A stretch of DNA of 64,000 nucleotides from Bradyrhizobium liaoningense (GCF_018130825.1 NZ_JAFCJS010000005.1:248001-312000), one strand, 5' to 3'; shown: positions 51,539 to 60,896, numbered from the stretch's first letter. Notes: generated by a model not told the origin, from the letters alone. Made by a program: numbers and translations.

Positions 51539-52309
51539 ATGCTGTCTCGGTTCAAGGACAAGATCGTCATCGTCACGGGGGCCGGCAGCGGCATTGGTGC
51601 GGCCACCGCGAGGCGCTTCCACGCCGAAGGGGCCGTCGTCGTGCTGAACGGGCGCCGGGAGTTCAAGCTCGCCGAAGTCGCCGCCGAGCTCGGTGCGGAC
51701 CGTTGCTTGATCCGGCCCGGCGACGTCTCGGTCGCCGCCGATGTCGAGAGCCTGGTCGCCGACGTGGTGCGGCGCTTCGGCCGGATCGACATCCTCGTCA
51801 ACAATGCGGGGAAGGGAGGAATCGGGGATTTCCTCGATATGCCGATCCAACATTGGCGCGATGTTTTCGCGGTCAATGTCGACGGCCTCCTCAACATGAC
51901 GCGGGCCACGCTTGTGCATCTGATCGATAGCCGCGGCACGATCGTGAACGTATCGTCCCTGTGCGGGCTCGGTGGCGATCGGGGCCTGAGTTTCTATAAT
52001 GCAGCGAAAGGCGCCGTCAGCAATCTCACGCGCAGCCTGGCCATCGAGTTCGCTGCAAAGGGGGTGCGCATCAATGCAGTCTGCCCGACGACCACGCTCA
52101 CCGACATGACAACTCCGGCGTTCGAAAATTATCCCGAACTGCTCACGCGGCTGGTCGAACGCATTCCGATGGGACGTGCAGCGCGGGCCGACGAAGTCGC
52201 AAGTGTGATCGCATTCCTCGCGAGCGAGGATGCAAGCTTTGTGAACGGGGTGAATCTGCCGGTTGACGGCGGCGTCGATGCCTCGACCGGCCAGGCTTTC
52301 TTCAAATAG
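51539..52309 (+). CDS. SDR family NAD(P)-dependent oxidoreductase
   Basis: A 256-aa classical SDR with a complete active site. It has VTGAGSGIGAATARRF (cofactor), VNNAGKGGIGDF, NVSSLCGLGG (catalytic Ser), FYNAAKGAVSNL (Tyr-x3-Lys) and INAVCPTTTLTDM. The acidic or basic cofactor determinant after strand 2 (LNGRREFK) favours NADP (inference). GGAG lies 9 nt before ATG 51539. It stands alone. The substrate is unknown. Confidence 0.9.
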   Translation: MLSRFKDKIVIVTGAGSGIGAATARRFHAEGAVVVLNGRREFKLAEVAAELGADRCLIRPGDVSVAADVESLVADVVRRFGRIDILVNNAGKGGIGDFLDMPIQHWRDVFAVNVDGLLNMTRATLVHLIDSRGTIVNVSSLCGLGGDRGLSFYNAAKGAVSNLTRSLAIEFAAKGVRINAVCPTTTLTDMTTPAFENYPELLTRLVERIPMGRAARADEVASVIAFLASEDASFVNGVNLPVDGGVDASTGQAFFK

Positions 52310-52332
52310 GGCTAATGCGGGCGCCCGCCCCC

Positions 52333-53751
52333 TTACGAGAAGAACGCGATCTTTTCGGCCTGGGTCATGCGGCGGATCGGCGCGAGCGGGTCGTTGGCGG
52401 GGGCGCGGGGCTTTTGCAGGATGCCGCTGGCGAGGATGGTGGCGCCGAGTGAGGGCTCGGGCGACGGAGAAGGCATGGGCGAGGGCATCGGCAGCGTTGC
52501 GGCCGGTGCTGCGGCGAGTGATGCCGTGGCTGCCATTGCCGGGGCCTGCTGCTCCATCACTTCGGCCGCAGCTTCCGCGATGGCGTCGGTGAGGCGTGCG
52601 AGCGAGTCCATCGCGATCGGTGCATGGGCCGCGGGCTCTTCCGCGATCGCTGTGGCGACGGGCTGTGGTGCGACCGGCTCGGGAAGCTCGGCGGCGATCG
52701 GAGCTGCGGCCTCAGCAGCCATCGGCTCCGGACTCGCGACGGCCATCTCGACCGGCTCGATGATCTCGTCGAACTCCGGATCGGGCGCGGCCATCTCCAG
52801 CGCGATGGCCTCGAGGATGGCTTCGTCCTCGGCTTCCGCGGCGGCATCGAGCGAAAGCGCGTCGGTGACCTCGGCGGCCGCGCTGGGCTCTGTGGTCGGC
52901 TCTTCGAGAGCGACGTCTTCAACCGCGGCGTTTTCGAGCGCGGCGTTGTCGGGCGCGATCTCGCTGTCGGCAGCGGCCTCCGGCGCGACGGTCGCATCCA
53001 TGGCTTGCTCGGCCATCGCGAATGCTTCAGCGCTGCCGGCTTCCTCAACCGCTGCTTCGGGTTCGGGAGCCGCGGTGATGTCCTGCGGCGTCTCCGTAAA
53101 AGCCACGGGAGCTTCGCTCGCCATCTCGGCGGGTGCGACCTGCGCAGCTTCCGCCACCGCGGAGGGCGCCTCCTGCACCGGAGCCGGCGAGGGATGCTCT
53201 GCCTGCGGCGTTGCGCCGCCTTCGGTCTGCTCGATCCGGTCCCTGAGCAGATCGAATGCGGCCTTGAGCTCGACGCGGGGGTCGATGGTCGAGATCTGTC
53301 CGCAGGCGGCCTCGATCGAGGCGAGCTGCGAATCAATGAGGTCGCAGATTCGCCCGTCGGCGCCGATCTCGCGCCAGCGCCAGGAGATCTCCTTGATGAT
53401 GCGCACGCCGCGCGGGATCGGCGCGAGACTTGCCTCGATCGCGGCGGGATCGAACGCCGCGATCGCGATCGTCTCGGCCTCGCGGATGGCGCGGCGGATC
53501 TCGACCAGCGCCTCCGGCAGGCGGTCCTCGACGACGGGTTGTCGCTGTGCCGCAAGGGTTTCTTCGATTTTCGCGACCGCATCCAGCACCATGCGGGTAT
53601 CCGCATTGCGGTTGCGCTTGGCATATTCGCCGAGGAACCAGCGGCCGCGCGCGGTCTCCATGAAGGCTTCGCGGATCGCGTCGTAATCCTGCTCGTTCGG
53701 CTCGGCCGCGCGGGCAGACATGGGCGAAAGGGCGAATGCTTCGTTGGCCAT
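52333..53751 (-). CDS. Uncharacterised Ala/Glu/Pro-rich protein
   Basis: A 472-aa protein with a three-part structure. A folded helical N-terminus (about 1-170) includes REAFMETARGRWFLGEYAKRNRNADTRMVLDAVAKIE. A long acidic low-complexity middle (about 175-430) is made almost only of Ala, Glu, Pro, Val and Met. A short conserved-looking C-terminus NDPLAPIRRMTQAEKIAFFS closes it. The N- and C-terminal ends look like a protein type seen in Hyphomicrobiales, but I know no function. No signal peptide is seen. The start ATG 53751 is divergent from the MFS gene, 75 nt away. Confidence 0.75.
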   Translation of the reverse strand: MANEAFALSPMSARAAEPNEQDYDAIREAFMETARGRWFLGEYAKRNRNADTRMVLDAVAKIEETLAAQRQPVVEDRLPEALVEIRRAIREAETIAIAAFDPAAIEASLAPIPRGVRIIKEISWRWREIGADGRICDLIDSQLASIEAACGQISTIDPRVELKAAFDLLRDRIEQTEGGATPQAEHPSPAPVQEAPSAVAEAAQVAPAEMASEAPVAFTETPQDITAAPEPEAAVEEAGSAEAFAMAEQAMDATVAPEAAADSEIAPDNAALENAAVEDVALEEPTTEPSAAAEVTDALSLDAAAEAEDEAILEAIALEMAAPDPEFDEIIEPVEMAVASPEPMAAEAAAPIAAELPEPVAPQPVATAIAEEPAAHAPIAMDSLARLTDAIAEAAAEVMEQQAPAMAATASLAAAPAATLPMPSPMPSPSPEPSLGATILASGILQKPRAPANDPLAPIRRMTQAEKIAFFS

Positions 53752-53826
53752 GACAATCTCGTCGCGCAAATCAGTGCGCGTTACAGTAACGATCACCACG
53801 ATATCGACCGAATCGCAATTGGTTTG

Positions 53827-55023
53827 ATGCAGACCGAATCACAAATCCCCACGCCAGCGGCCGTAAAGCGGCGATTCGCCGTGAGCCTCGCCCTGTTCTA
53901 TTCGGCGCTGTTCGCGGTGGCGGGCACGCAGTTGCCGTTCTTCCCGGTCTGGCTGAAGGCGATCGGCATCGACGCAGCCTGGATCGGCCTCATCAACGCG
54001 CTGCCGGCGATCACGCGCTTCACCACGCTGCCGCAAATCACCGCCTTTGCCGAAAAGCGCCATGCCATTCGCGCCGGCATGATGCTGTCGGTGCTGGCGA
54101 CCGCGATCGGCTTTGCGGCCGTCGGCTTGCAACAGCAGCCGCTGGCGCTGTTCCTGATCTACGCGCTCACCTGCATGATGTGGACGCCGTCGACTCCGCT
54201 GACCGATGCCTACGCGCTGCGCGGCGTCGCCCGTTACGGTCTCGACTACGGACCCCTCAGGCTGTGGGGCTCGGCGGCGTTCGCCGCCAGCTCGCTCGCC
54301 TGCGGCTATCTCGTCGACGTCATCGCGGCGCGCGATCTGATCTGGGTGATCGTGGCCTGGGCCGTCGTTGCGGTGCTCGCCAGCCTGCGGCTGCAGCCGC
54401 TCGACGACATCAGGCGCAAGAGCGCCGGGACGCGCCCCGACACGGCGCTGCTGCGCGATGTCGGCTTCTGGGCGCTGATCGCCTCGGCGGCGCTGATCCA
54501 GGGCAGCCACGTCGCCTACTACACCTTCTCGGCCATCAACTGGCAGCTCCATGGGATCAGTGGGCTGACGATCGCGGGACTGTGGACGCTGGGCGTGATC
54601 GCCGAGATCGTCGTGTTCGCGCTGTCGCCGCGCTTCCTGCTGCATCCGTCCACGATGATGGCGATCGGTGGCTTGAGCGCCGTGGTGCGCTGGATCGTCA
54701 CCGCCAACGAGCCGCCGCTGGCGCTGCTCGCGATCGTGCAGCTCGGCCATGGCCTGACCTTCGGCATGACCATCGTCGGCACCATGAGCTTGCTGGTGCA
54801 GCGCGTGCCGTCGCATCAGCTCGCGCGGGGGCAGGGCTATTACGCCGCATGCAGCGGGCTATTGGGCGCGATCACCTCGATCGCGTCAGGCGCGATCTAC
54901 GCCCGCATCGGCGATGGCCTGTACTACGTCATGGCCGCGATGGCCGCGGCCGGCGCGCTCGTGATCTGGTCGGCGCGGCACCGGCTCAAGGCTCAGCCCC
55001 AGAGCGAGGAGTCCGGCGGATAG
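53827..55023 (+). CDS. MFS transporter (MFS_1-like, HcaT/LacY-type)
   Basis: A 398-aa, 12-TM permease. The N-terminal LALFYSALFAVAGTQLPFFPVWL and YGPLRLWGSAAFAASSLACGYLVD are typical of the MFS_1-like (3-phenylpropionate/nucleoside permease-like) branch. The substrate is unknown. Its last 31 nt overlap, tail to tail, the dipeptide epimerase gene on the other strand. A role in uptake of peptides or cell-wall fragments for that enzyme is speculative. The start ATG 53827 (MQTESQIPTPAAVKRRF) leaves a short basic cytoplasmic N-terminus. Confidence 0.87.
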   Translation: MQTESQIPTPAAVKRRFAVSLALFYSALFAVAGTQLPFFPVWLKAIGIDAAWIGLINALPAITRFTTLPQITAFAEKRHAIRAGMMLSVLATAIGFAAVGLQQQPLALFLIYALTCMMWTPSTPLTDAYALRGVARYGLDYGPLRLWGSAAFAASSLACGYLVDVIAARDLIWVIVAWAVVAVLASLRLQPLDDIRRKSAGTRPDTALLRDVGFWALIASAALIQGSHVAYYTFSAINWQLHGISGLTIAGLWTLGVIAEIVVFALSPRFLLHPSTMMAIGGLSAVVRWIVTANEPPLALLAIVQLGHGLTFGMTIVGTMSLLVQRVPSHQLARGQGYYAACSGLLGAITSIASGAIYARIGDGLYYVMAAMAAAGALVIWSARHRLKAQPQSEESGG

Positions 55024-55988
55024 ACCAGGCTGCCGTCATAACGCAGGCCGTGATCGCGGTCGCGCGCCAGCAGCAAGGGGCCGTCGAGATCGACGAAGCG
55101 CGCCTGCGGCGTCACCAGCATCGCTGGCGCCATCGACAGCGAGGTCGCGACCATGCAGCCGATCATGATCTCGAAGCCGAGCGCCTGCGCGGCGTCGGCC
55201 ATCGCGAGCGCCTCGGTGAGGCCGCCGGTCTTGTCGAGCTTGATGTTCACGGCGTCGTAGCGCTCGCGCAAGGGGGCGAGCGAGGCGCGGTCATGCACGC
55301 TCTCGTCGGCGCAGACCGCGAGCGGCCGCCGGATCCGCGCCAGCGCCTCGTCCTTGCCCGCGGGCAGCGGCTGCTCGACCAGGGTGACGCCCGCGGCGGC
55401 GCAGGCGGCGAGGTTGGGCTCCAGATTGGCCTCGGTCCAGGACTCGTTGGCATCGACGATCAGCTCGGACTCCGGAGCCGCCTTGCGCACGGCTGCGATG
55501 CGCTCCGGGTCGCCGTCGCCGCCGAGCTTGATCTTGAGCAGCGGCCGGTGCGCCGCTTTGGCGGTGGCTGCCGCCATGGCCTCGGGCGTGCCTAACGAAA
55601 TCGTGTAGGCCGTGGTGCGCTCACCGGGGATCGGGCGGTCGAGCAGGCTCCAGGCCCGCCGGCCGGCCGCCTTGGCCTCCAGGTCGATCAGGGCGCAATC
55701 CAGCGCGTTGCGGGCCGCACCAGGCGGCATGGCGGCCTGCAAGGCCTGCCGGGTCAGGCCGCCGGCCACGGCGTCCTGCATCGCCTGGATGGCCGCAAGG
55801 GTCGCCTCGGGGGTCTCGCCATAACGGGGATAGGGCACGCATTCGCCGCGGCCGATGAGGCCATTATGGCTCACTTCGGCCACAACGGTGACGGCCTCGG
55901 TCTTGGCGCCCCGGCTGATCGTGAAACTGCCGGCAATGGGAAAGCGCTCGATTCGCGCCACGAGGGCCGGAACTTTACTGGAAGTCAT
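54993..55988 (-). CDS. L-Ala-D/L-Glu (dipeptide) epimerase, enolase superfamily
   Basis: A 331-aa cytosolic enzyme of the muconate-lactonizing subgroup. The general acid/base Lys is in LLKIKLGG (KxK), the magnesium ligands are in LIVDANESW, VEQPLP and CADESVHD, and the second catalytic Lys is in VNIKLDKTGG. The C-terminal DxD-type motif of dipeptide epimerases (FVDLDGPLLL) is present. The enzyme inverts L-Ala-D-Glu from murein turnover. Length is normal. It is divergent from the Mla operon. Confidence 0.9.
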   Translation of the reverse strand: MTSSKVPALVARIERFPIAGSFTISRGAKTEAVTVVAEVSHNGLIGRGECVPYPRYGETPEATLAAIQAMQDAVAGGLTRQALQAAMPPGAARNALDCALIDLEAKAAGRRAWSLLDRPIPGERTTAYTISLGTPEAMAAATAKAAHRPLLKIKLGGDGDPERIAAVRKAAPESELIVDANESWTEANLEPNLAACAAAGVTLVEQPLPAGKDEALARIRRPLAVCADESVHDRASLAPLRERYDAVNIKLDKTGGLTEALAMADAAQALGFEIMIGCMVATSLSMAPAMLVTPQARFVDLDGPLLLARDRDHGLRYDGSLVYPPDSSLWG

Positions 55989-56131
55989 TTTGAACTCTGG
56001 CGAAATCTGAACCTGCTAGTTACCTGTAGCAACTAACATTAACCACTTGGGGATACCTTCTCTGGGTAAGGGCGCGTGCGCAACTATCTGAATTCATCTG
56101 TTTCTTGCGCCCCGGCGCGGGAGCGGACATC

Positions 56132-57265
56132 TTGAATAGTGATCCGAAGCTGGAACGGATTGCGAAGGGCAACGCGCTGGCACTCTGCGCCACCGGAACC
56201 TGGACCGCGAGCTTCGCGCCGGTCCTGGAACGGATGGTGGCGGATGCCGAGAAGCTCGCCGGCGGTCCGCAAAGCATCTTCATCGACGTCTCCGAGGTCG
56301 CCAAGCTCGACACGTTCGGCGCCTGGCTGATCGAGCGGCTGCGCCGCAGCCTGACCCAAGGCGCGGTCGAGGCGCAGATCGCCGGGCTGTCGGCCAATTA
56401 TTCGAGCCTCGTCGACGAGGTGCGGCGGGTCCGGGCGACGCCCGTGGTCGAGACCTCGACGATCACCATCACCGGCATGCTGGAGCAGATCGGCCGCACT
56501 GTCGCCGGTGTCGGCGGCACCGTGGCAGGCCTGATCGACATGCTCGGCGCGGTGCTGGCGGCTGGCTTTCGTGTGCTGATCCACCCGCGCTCGTTCCGCC
56601 TGACCTCGACCGTGCACCACATGGAGCAGGTCTGCTGGCGCGCGGTGCCGATCATCGTGCTGATCACCTTCCTGATCGGCTGCATCATCGCGCAACAAGG
56701 CATCTTCCACTTCCGCCGCTTCGGCGCCGACATCTTCGTCGTCGACATGCTCGGCGTGCTGGTCTTGCGCGAGATCGGCGTGCTCCTGGTCGCGATCATG
56801 GTTGCGGGCCGCTCGGGCAGCGCCTACACCGCCGAGCTCGGCTCGATGAAGATGCGCGAGGAGATCGACGCGTTGCGCACGATGGGGTTCGACCCGATCG
56901 AGGTGCTGGTGCTGCCGCGCATGCTGGCCCTGGTGCTGGCGCTGCCGATCCTCGCCTTCCTCGGCGCCATGGCCGCGCTCTATGGCGGCGGTCTCGTCGC
57001 CTGGCTCTATGGCGGGGTCGACCCCGAAGCTTTCCTGCTGCGCCTGCGCGACGCCATCTCGATCGACCATTTCATCGTCGGCATCGTGAAGGCACCTGTC
57101 ATGGCCGCGGTGATCGGCATCGTCGCCTGCGTCGAGGGCCTCGCGGTGCAGGGCAGCGCGGAATCGCTGGGGCAGCACACCACGGCGTCGGTGGTGAAGG
57201 GCATCTTCTTCGTCATCGTCATGGACGGCGTGTTCGCCATCTTCTTCGCCTCGATCGGAATGTGA
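56132..57265 (+). CDS. mlaE: MlaE-family ABC permease with fused N-terminal STAS domain
   Basis: A 377-aa inner-membrane subunit of a phospholipid (Mla/Ttg2-type) ABC system. The first 110 residues form a STAS domain (SIFIDVSEVAKLDTFGAWLIERLRR), which in E. coli is the separate protein MlaB. The rest is MlaE: FRLTSTVHHMEQVCWRAVPI, TFLIGCIIAQQGIFHFRRFG, GRSGSAYTAELGSMKMREEIDALRTMG and VVKGIFFVIVMDGVFAIFF. TTG 56132 is chosen because GGGAG lies 8 nt upstream; a TTG at 56105 is also in frame. It begins the operon mlaE-mlaF-mlaD. Confidence 0.9.
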   Translation: MNSDPKLERIAKGNALALCATGTWTASFAPVLERMVADAEKLAGGPQSIFIDVSEVAKLDTFGAWLIERLRRSLTQGAVEAQIAGLSANYSSLVDEVRRVRATPVVETSTITITGMLEQIGRTVAGVGGTVAGLIDMLGAVLAAGFRVLIHPRSFRLTSTVHHMEQVCWRAVPIIVLITFLIGCIIAQQGIFHFRRFGADIFVVDMLGVLVLREIGVLLVAIMVAGRSGSAYTAELGSMKMREEIDALRTMGFDPIEVLVLPRMLALVLALPILAFLGAMAALYGGGLVAWLYGGVDPEAFLLRLRDAISIDHFIVGIVKAPVMAAVIGIVACVEGLAVQGSAESLGQHTTASVVKGIFFVIVMDGVFAIFFASIGM

Positions 57266-57267
57266 CG

Positions 57268-58038
57268 ATGGCTGGCGAGATTCAAGATCCCATCATCCGC
57301 GTCCGCGATATCACCGTGCAGTTCGGCACGACGCGCGTGCTCGACGGGCTCAACCTCGACGTCAAGCGCGGCGAGATTTTGGGCTTTGTCGGTCCTTCCG
57401 GCGCGGGCAAGTCGGTCTTGACGCGCACCATCATCGGTCTCGTGCCGAAGGTCGCCGGCAGCATTGAAGTGTTCGGCGTCGACCTCGATTCCTCCAGCAC
57501 GTCGCAGCGGCGTAATGTCGAGCGGCGCTGGGGCGTGCTGTTCCAGCAGGGCGCGCTGTTCTCCTCGCTGACCGTGCGGCAGAACATCCAGTTTCCGATG
57601 CGCGAATATCTTCGCGTCTCTCAGCGGCTGATGGACGAGATCACCATGGCCAAGCTCGCCATGGTCGGGCTCAAGCCGGAAGTTGCCGAGCGTTTCCCGT
57701 CGGAACTCTCGGGCGGCATGATCAAGCGCGTCGCGCTCGCACGTGCGCTGTCGCTCGATCCGGACCTCGTGTTCCTGGACGAGCCGACCTCGGGTCTCGA
57801 TCCGATTGGCGCCGGCGATTTCGACGAGCTGGTGCGGACGCTCCAGCGCACTTTGGGTCTGACCGTTTTCATGGTAACCCACGATCTCGACAGCCTTTAC
57901 ACCGCGTGTGACCGCATCGCCGTTTTAGGGAACGGTAAGATCATTGCGGCAGGGTCGATCGCCGACATGCAGGCCTCGCAGCATCCCTGGCTGAGGCAGT
58001 ATTTCCATGGCAAGCGCGCCCGCGCGGTCATGAGTTGA
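57268..58038 (+). CDS. mlaF: Mla-type ABC transporter ATP-binding protein
   Basis: A 256-aa ATPase. It has Walker A GPSGAGKS (about 45-52), the Q-loop LFQQGALFSSLTV typical of MlaF, signature LSGGMIKRVALARAL, Walker B LVFLDEPTSGLDPIG, and H-loop VTHDLDS. It powers lipid movement by the MlaE permease between the inner membrane and periplasm. ATG 57268 is 2 nt past the mlaE stop; an in-frame GTG at 57262 overlapping that stop (GTGA) is the alternative start. Confidence 0.93.
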   Translation: MAGEIQDPIIRVRDITVQFGTTRVLDGLNLDVKRGEILGFVGPSGAGKSVLTRTIIGLVPKVAGSIEVFGVDLDSSSTSQRRNVERRWGVLFQQGALFSSLTVRQNIQFPMREYLRVSQRLMDEITMAKLAMVGLKPEVAERFPSELSGGMIKRVALARALSLDPDLVFLDEPTSGLDPIGAGDFDELVRTLQRTLGLTVFMVTHDLDSLYTACDRIAVLGNGKIIAAGSIADMQASQHPWLRQYFHGKRARAVMS

Positions 58039-58054
58039 GTAGCCGGAGTACTTC

Positions 58055-58930
58055 ATGGAAACGCGGGCGAATTACGTCCTGATCGGATCGTTCACGCTGG
58101 CGGTGATCGCCGCGGCGATCGGCTTCGTGCTCTGGTTCCAGTCGCTGCACACCACCAAGCAGCGCAGCCCCTTACGCGTCGTGTTCGAGGGCCCGGCGGC
58201 GGGCCTGCGCAACGGCGGTAGCGTCAACTTCAACGGTATCAGGGTAGGTGAGGTGGTCTCGGTGAAGCTCGACAACCCGCGGCGGGTTGTCGCACTCGCC
58301 ATGGTCGAGAACAACGCCCCGATCCGCAAGGACACCCTGGTCGGCCTCGAATTCCAGGGCCTCACGGGCGTTGCCGCGATCTCGCTCAAGGGCGGCGAGG
58401 AGGCGGCACCGCCGCCGCCGCTCGACGAGGACGGCATCCCGACGCTCACGGCCGATCCCAATAAGCTCCAGGACGTCACCGAGGCGATCCGCGGCACGCT
58501 GCAGAACATCAACAAGATCGTCGCCGACAATCAGGAATCGGTGAAGAACTCGCTGAAGAATCTGGAGACCTTCACCAACTCGCTGGCGCGCAACTCCGAG
58601 AAGATCGACGGCGTGATGGCCAAGGTCGACGGCGTGATGCTCAAGGCCGACAACCTCATGCTCGGCCTCAACACGCTGGCCGGCGGCAAGGACGGCGGCG
58701 AGCTGTTCCAGGCGGTGAAGTCGATCCGCGAACTCGCCGACGATTTCGACAAGCGCTCCGGTGCGTTGATCAGCGATGGCCGCCGTACGCTGGGCGACAT
58801 CAGCCGCGCCGTGAACAATTTCGACCGCAACCCGACCCGCGTGCTGTTCGGCGCCAGCAACTCATCGCAAGCCGCCCCGCAGCCCGAGCCGCCCAAGCCC
58901 GCGGCGACTCCGGAGCGCCGGCGGCAATAG
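58055..58930 (+). CDS. mlaD: MlaD/MCE-domain substrate-binding protein
   Basis: A 291-aa periplasmic protein anchored by one N-terminal TM helix (YVLIGSFTLAVIAAAIGFVLWF). The MCE domain (about 38-118) reads VVFEGPAAGLRNGGSVNFNGIRVGEVVSVKLD...GLEFQGLTGVAAISLKGG. A helical coiled region (about 145-265) follows, and a Pro-rich tail. MlaD hexamers shuttle phospholipids. It lies 16 nt after mlaF. No mlaC or mlaA follows; the operon ends at a repeat. Confidence 0.92.
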   Translation: METRANYVLIGSFTLAVIAAAIGFVLWFQSLHTTKQRSPLRVVFEGPAAGLRNGGSVNFNGIRVGEVVSVKLDNPRRVVALAMVENNAPIRKDTLVGLEFQGLTGVAAISLKGGEEAAPPPPLDEDGIPTLTADPNKLQDVTEAIRGTLQNINKIVADNQESVKNSLKNLETFTNSLARNSEKIDGVMAKVDGVMLKADNLMLGLNTLAGGKDGGELFQAVKSIRELADDFDKRSGALISDGRRTLGDISRAVNNFDRNPTRVLFGASNSSQAAPQPEPPKPAATPERRRQ

Positions 58931-58953
58931 CGCGTCATCCACGGACCCCTCCT

Positions 58954-59040
58954 CGTCATTGCGAGCGTAGCGAAGCAATCCAGACTGCCTCGGCGGGGGA
59001 CAGTTTGGATTGCTTCGTCGCTTCGCTCCTCGCAATGACG
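58954..59040. repeat. CGTCATTGCGAG palindromic repeat, copy 2
   Basis: The ends CGTCATTGCGAGCGTAGCGAAG and CTTCGCTCCTCGCAATGACG are inverted copies with an internal CAATCCAGACTG...CAGTTTGGATTG pair. It is the same family as 51303-51391. It fills most of the 298-nt gap after mlaD; the rest up to 59228 shows no gene and should hold the mctP promoter. Confidence 0.85.
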
Positions 59041-59228
59041 GTGCTTACGCCGCGAGGCCTCCTCCGCCACTCGCTATTCGCGATCTTCGCTTCACTCAAG
59101 ACGATACGAAAGTATGGGGGTCTGGCCGAGCCAAGGTAGGGGAGGGGCTGGCCGTCGTTGTCAGCTATATCGCGCTCAAGTCGCGCCCAAAAAGGCGCGT
59201 CGACTTCACTCACAGGGGAGGAGAGCGC

Positions 59229-59405
59229 GTGGTACGCCTGTTGCTGTTGTTGCCGTTCATCGGCCTCATGATCGTGCCGTTCTACAATACAAGGGAGCCG
59301 CAGCTGTTCGGCTTCCCGTTCTTCTACTGGTACCAGCTCGCCTGGGTGCCGCTGACCTCGCTGCTCACCTGGATCGTCTACAGGAGCGTGCGTCGTGCTG
59401 ACTGA
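59229..59405 (+). CDS. DUF3311 small membrane protein, partner of sodium:solute symporter
   Basis: A 58-aa protein with two TM segments (LLLLLPFIGLMIVPFY and FFYWYQLAWVPLTSLLTWIVY) and a basic C-terminus, matching DUF3311. DUF3311 genes are usually found directly upstream of SSF-type monocarboxylate permeases and are thought to be accessory subunits. GTG 59229 is preceded by GGGGAGGAGAGCGC. Its 3' end overlaps the mctP start by 11 nt, so translation is coupled. Confidence 0.85.
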   Translation: MVRLLLLLPFIGLMIVPFYNTREPQLFGFPFFYWYQLAWVPLTSLLTWIVYRSVRRAD

Positions 59406-60885
59406 TGTCGATAGCGCGGCGTTCGCCGTCTTCCTCGCACTGTTCATCCTCGTCACCGGCATGGGCTTCGTCGCATCGCGCTGGCGCAAGCCGGAGACGC
59501 TCGCCCATCTCGACGAGTGGGGCCTCGGCGGCCGCAAGTTCGGGACCTGGATCACCTGGTTCCTGGTCGGCGGCGACTTCTACACCGCCTACACCGTGAT
59601 CGCCGTTCCGGCGCTGGTCTATGCGGTCGGCGCCTACGGCTTCTTCGCGCTGCCCTACACCATCATCGTCTATCCCTTCGTGTTCGCGGTGATGCCGGTG
59701 TTGTGGAAGGTCGCCAAGGAGCGCGGCTACGTCACCGCGGGCGATGTGGTACGCGGTGCCTACGGCTCGCGCGGGCTCGAGCTCGCCGTTGCGGCGACGG
59801 GCGTGCTTGCGACGATGCCCTATATCGCACTCCAGCTCATCGGCATGGAGGTGGCGATCAAGGCGCTTGGCCTTCATGGCGAGGTGCCGCTCGTCCTCGC
59901 CTTCCTGGTGCTGGCGCTCTACACCTATTCGTCGGGGCTGCGCGCACCGGCGCTGATCGCCTTTGTCAAGGACATCATGATCTACATCGTGGTGATCGCC
60001 GCGATCGCGATCGTGCCGTCCAAGCTCGGCGGCTACGGCGCGATCTTCACCGCGGCGGATGCGGCATTCGCCGCGAAGGGCTCGGGCGGCATCCTGCTGT
60101 CGCCGGCGCAGATCGTGCCCTACGCCTCGCTGGCGCTCGGCTCGGCGCTCGCCGCCTTCATGTACCCGCACACCCTGACCGGCATCTTCGCCTCGTCCGG
60201 CGGCAACACCATCCGCAAGAACGCGATGCTGCTGCCGGCCTATACGCTGCTGCTCGGCCTGCTTGCGCTGCTGGGTTACATGGGGCATGCGGCGGGGCTC
60301 AAGCTCGCCAGCAACAACGACGTCGTGCCCGAGCTGTTCAAGACGCTGTTCCCGAGCTGGTTCGCGGGCTTCGCCTTCGCGGCGATCGCCATCGGCGCGC
60401 TGGTGCCGGCGGCGGTGATGAGCATCGGCGCGGCCAACCTGTTCACCCGCAACTTCTGGAAGGTGTGGGTCGATCCGAAGGTGACGCCGGCCGGTGAAGC
60501 GAAGGTCGCCAAGATCACCTCCATGCTGGTGAAGGTCGGCGCGCTGCTCGCCATCCTCTTGATGCCGACGCAGTTCGCGCTCGACCTGCAGCTGCTCGGA
60601 GGCCTCTGGATCCTGCAGACGCTGCCGGCGCTTGTGTTCGGTCTCTATCTGAACTGGTTCTCGAGCACCGCGCTCCTGGCCGGCTGGGCCGTCGGCCTCG
60701 CAGGCGGATCGTGGCTGGCCTGGTCGGACGGGTTGAAGCCGCTGCACGGTATCGATTTCGGCGCCGGCAAGGTCGCGATCTACACCGGCGTGCTGGCGCT
60801 GGCGCTCAACATCGTGGTCGCCGTCGTGGTCAACCTCGTGCTCAAGGGCCTGCCGCAGGCGCGGATGTCGCGCGAGGCGGCCTGA
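59395..60885 (+). CDS. mctP: Monocarboxylate uptake permease (sodium:solute symporter family)
   Basis: A 496-aa, 13-TM SSF permease like rhizobial MctP, which takes up lactate, pyruvate, acetate or alanine. Seen are WGLGGRKFGTWITWFLVGGDFYTAYT, YTIIVYPFVFAVMPVLWKVAKERGYVTAGDVVRGAYGSRGLELAVA and AFAAIAIGALVPAAVMSIGAANLFTRNFWK. GTG 59395 with AGGAGCG upstream overlaps the DUF3311 gene. A perfect 13-bp hairpin follows the stop. The next gene is a kinase with its own SSF domain, which may sense the same kind of substrate. Confidence 0.9.
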   Translation: MLTDVDSAAFAVFLALFILVTGMGFVASRWRKPETLAHLDEWGLGGRKFGTWITWFLVGGDFYTAYTVIAVPALVYAVGAYGFFALPYTIIVYPFVFAVMPVLWKVAKERGYVTAGDVVRGAYGSRGLELAVAATGVLATMPYIALQLIGMEVAIKALGLHGEVPLVLAFLVLALYTYSSGLRAPALIAFVKDIMIYIVVIAAIAIVPSKLGGYGAIFTAADAAFAAKGSGGILLSPAQIVPYASLALGSALAAFMYPHTLTGIFASSGGNTIRKNAMLLPAYTLLLGLLALLGYMGHAAGLKLASNNDVVPELFKTLFPSWFAGFAFAAIAIGALVPAAVMSIGAANLFTRNFWKVWVDPKVTPAGEAKVAKITSMLVKVGALLAILLMPTQFALDLQLLGGLWILQTLPALVFGLYLNWFSSTALLAGWAVGLAGGSWLAWSDGLKPLHGIDFGAGKVAIYTGVLALALNIVVAVVVNLVLKGLPQARMSREAA

Positions 60886-60896
60886 CGTCAAGCTTC

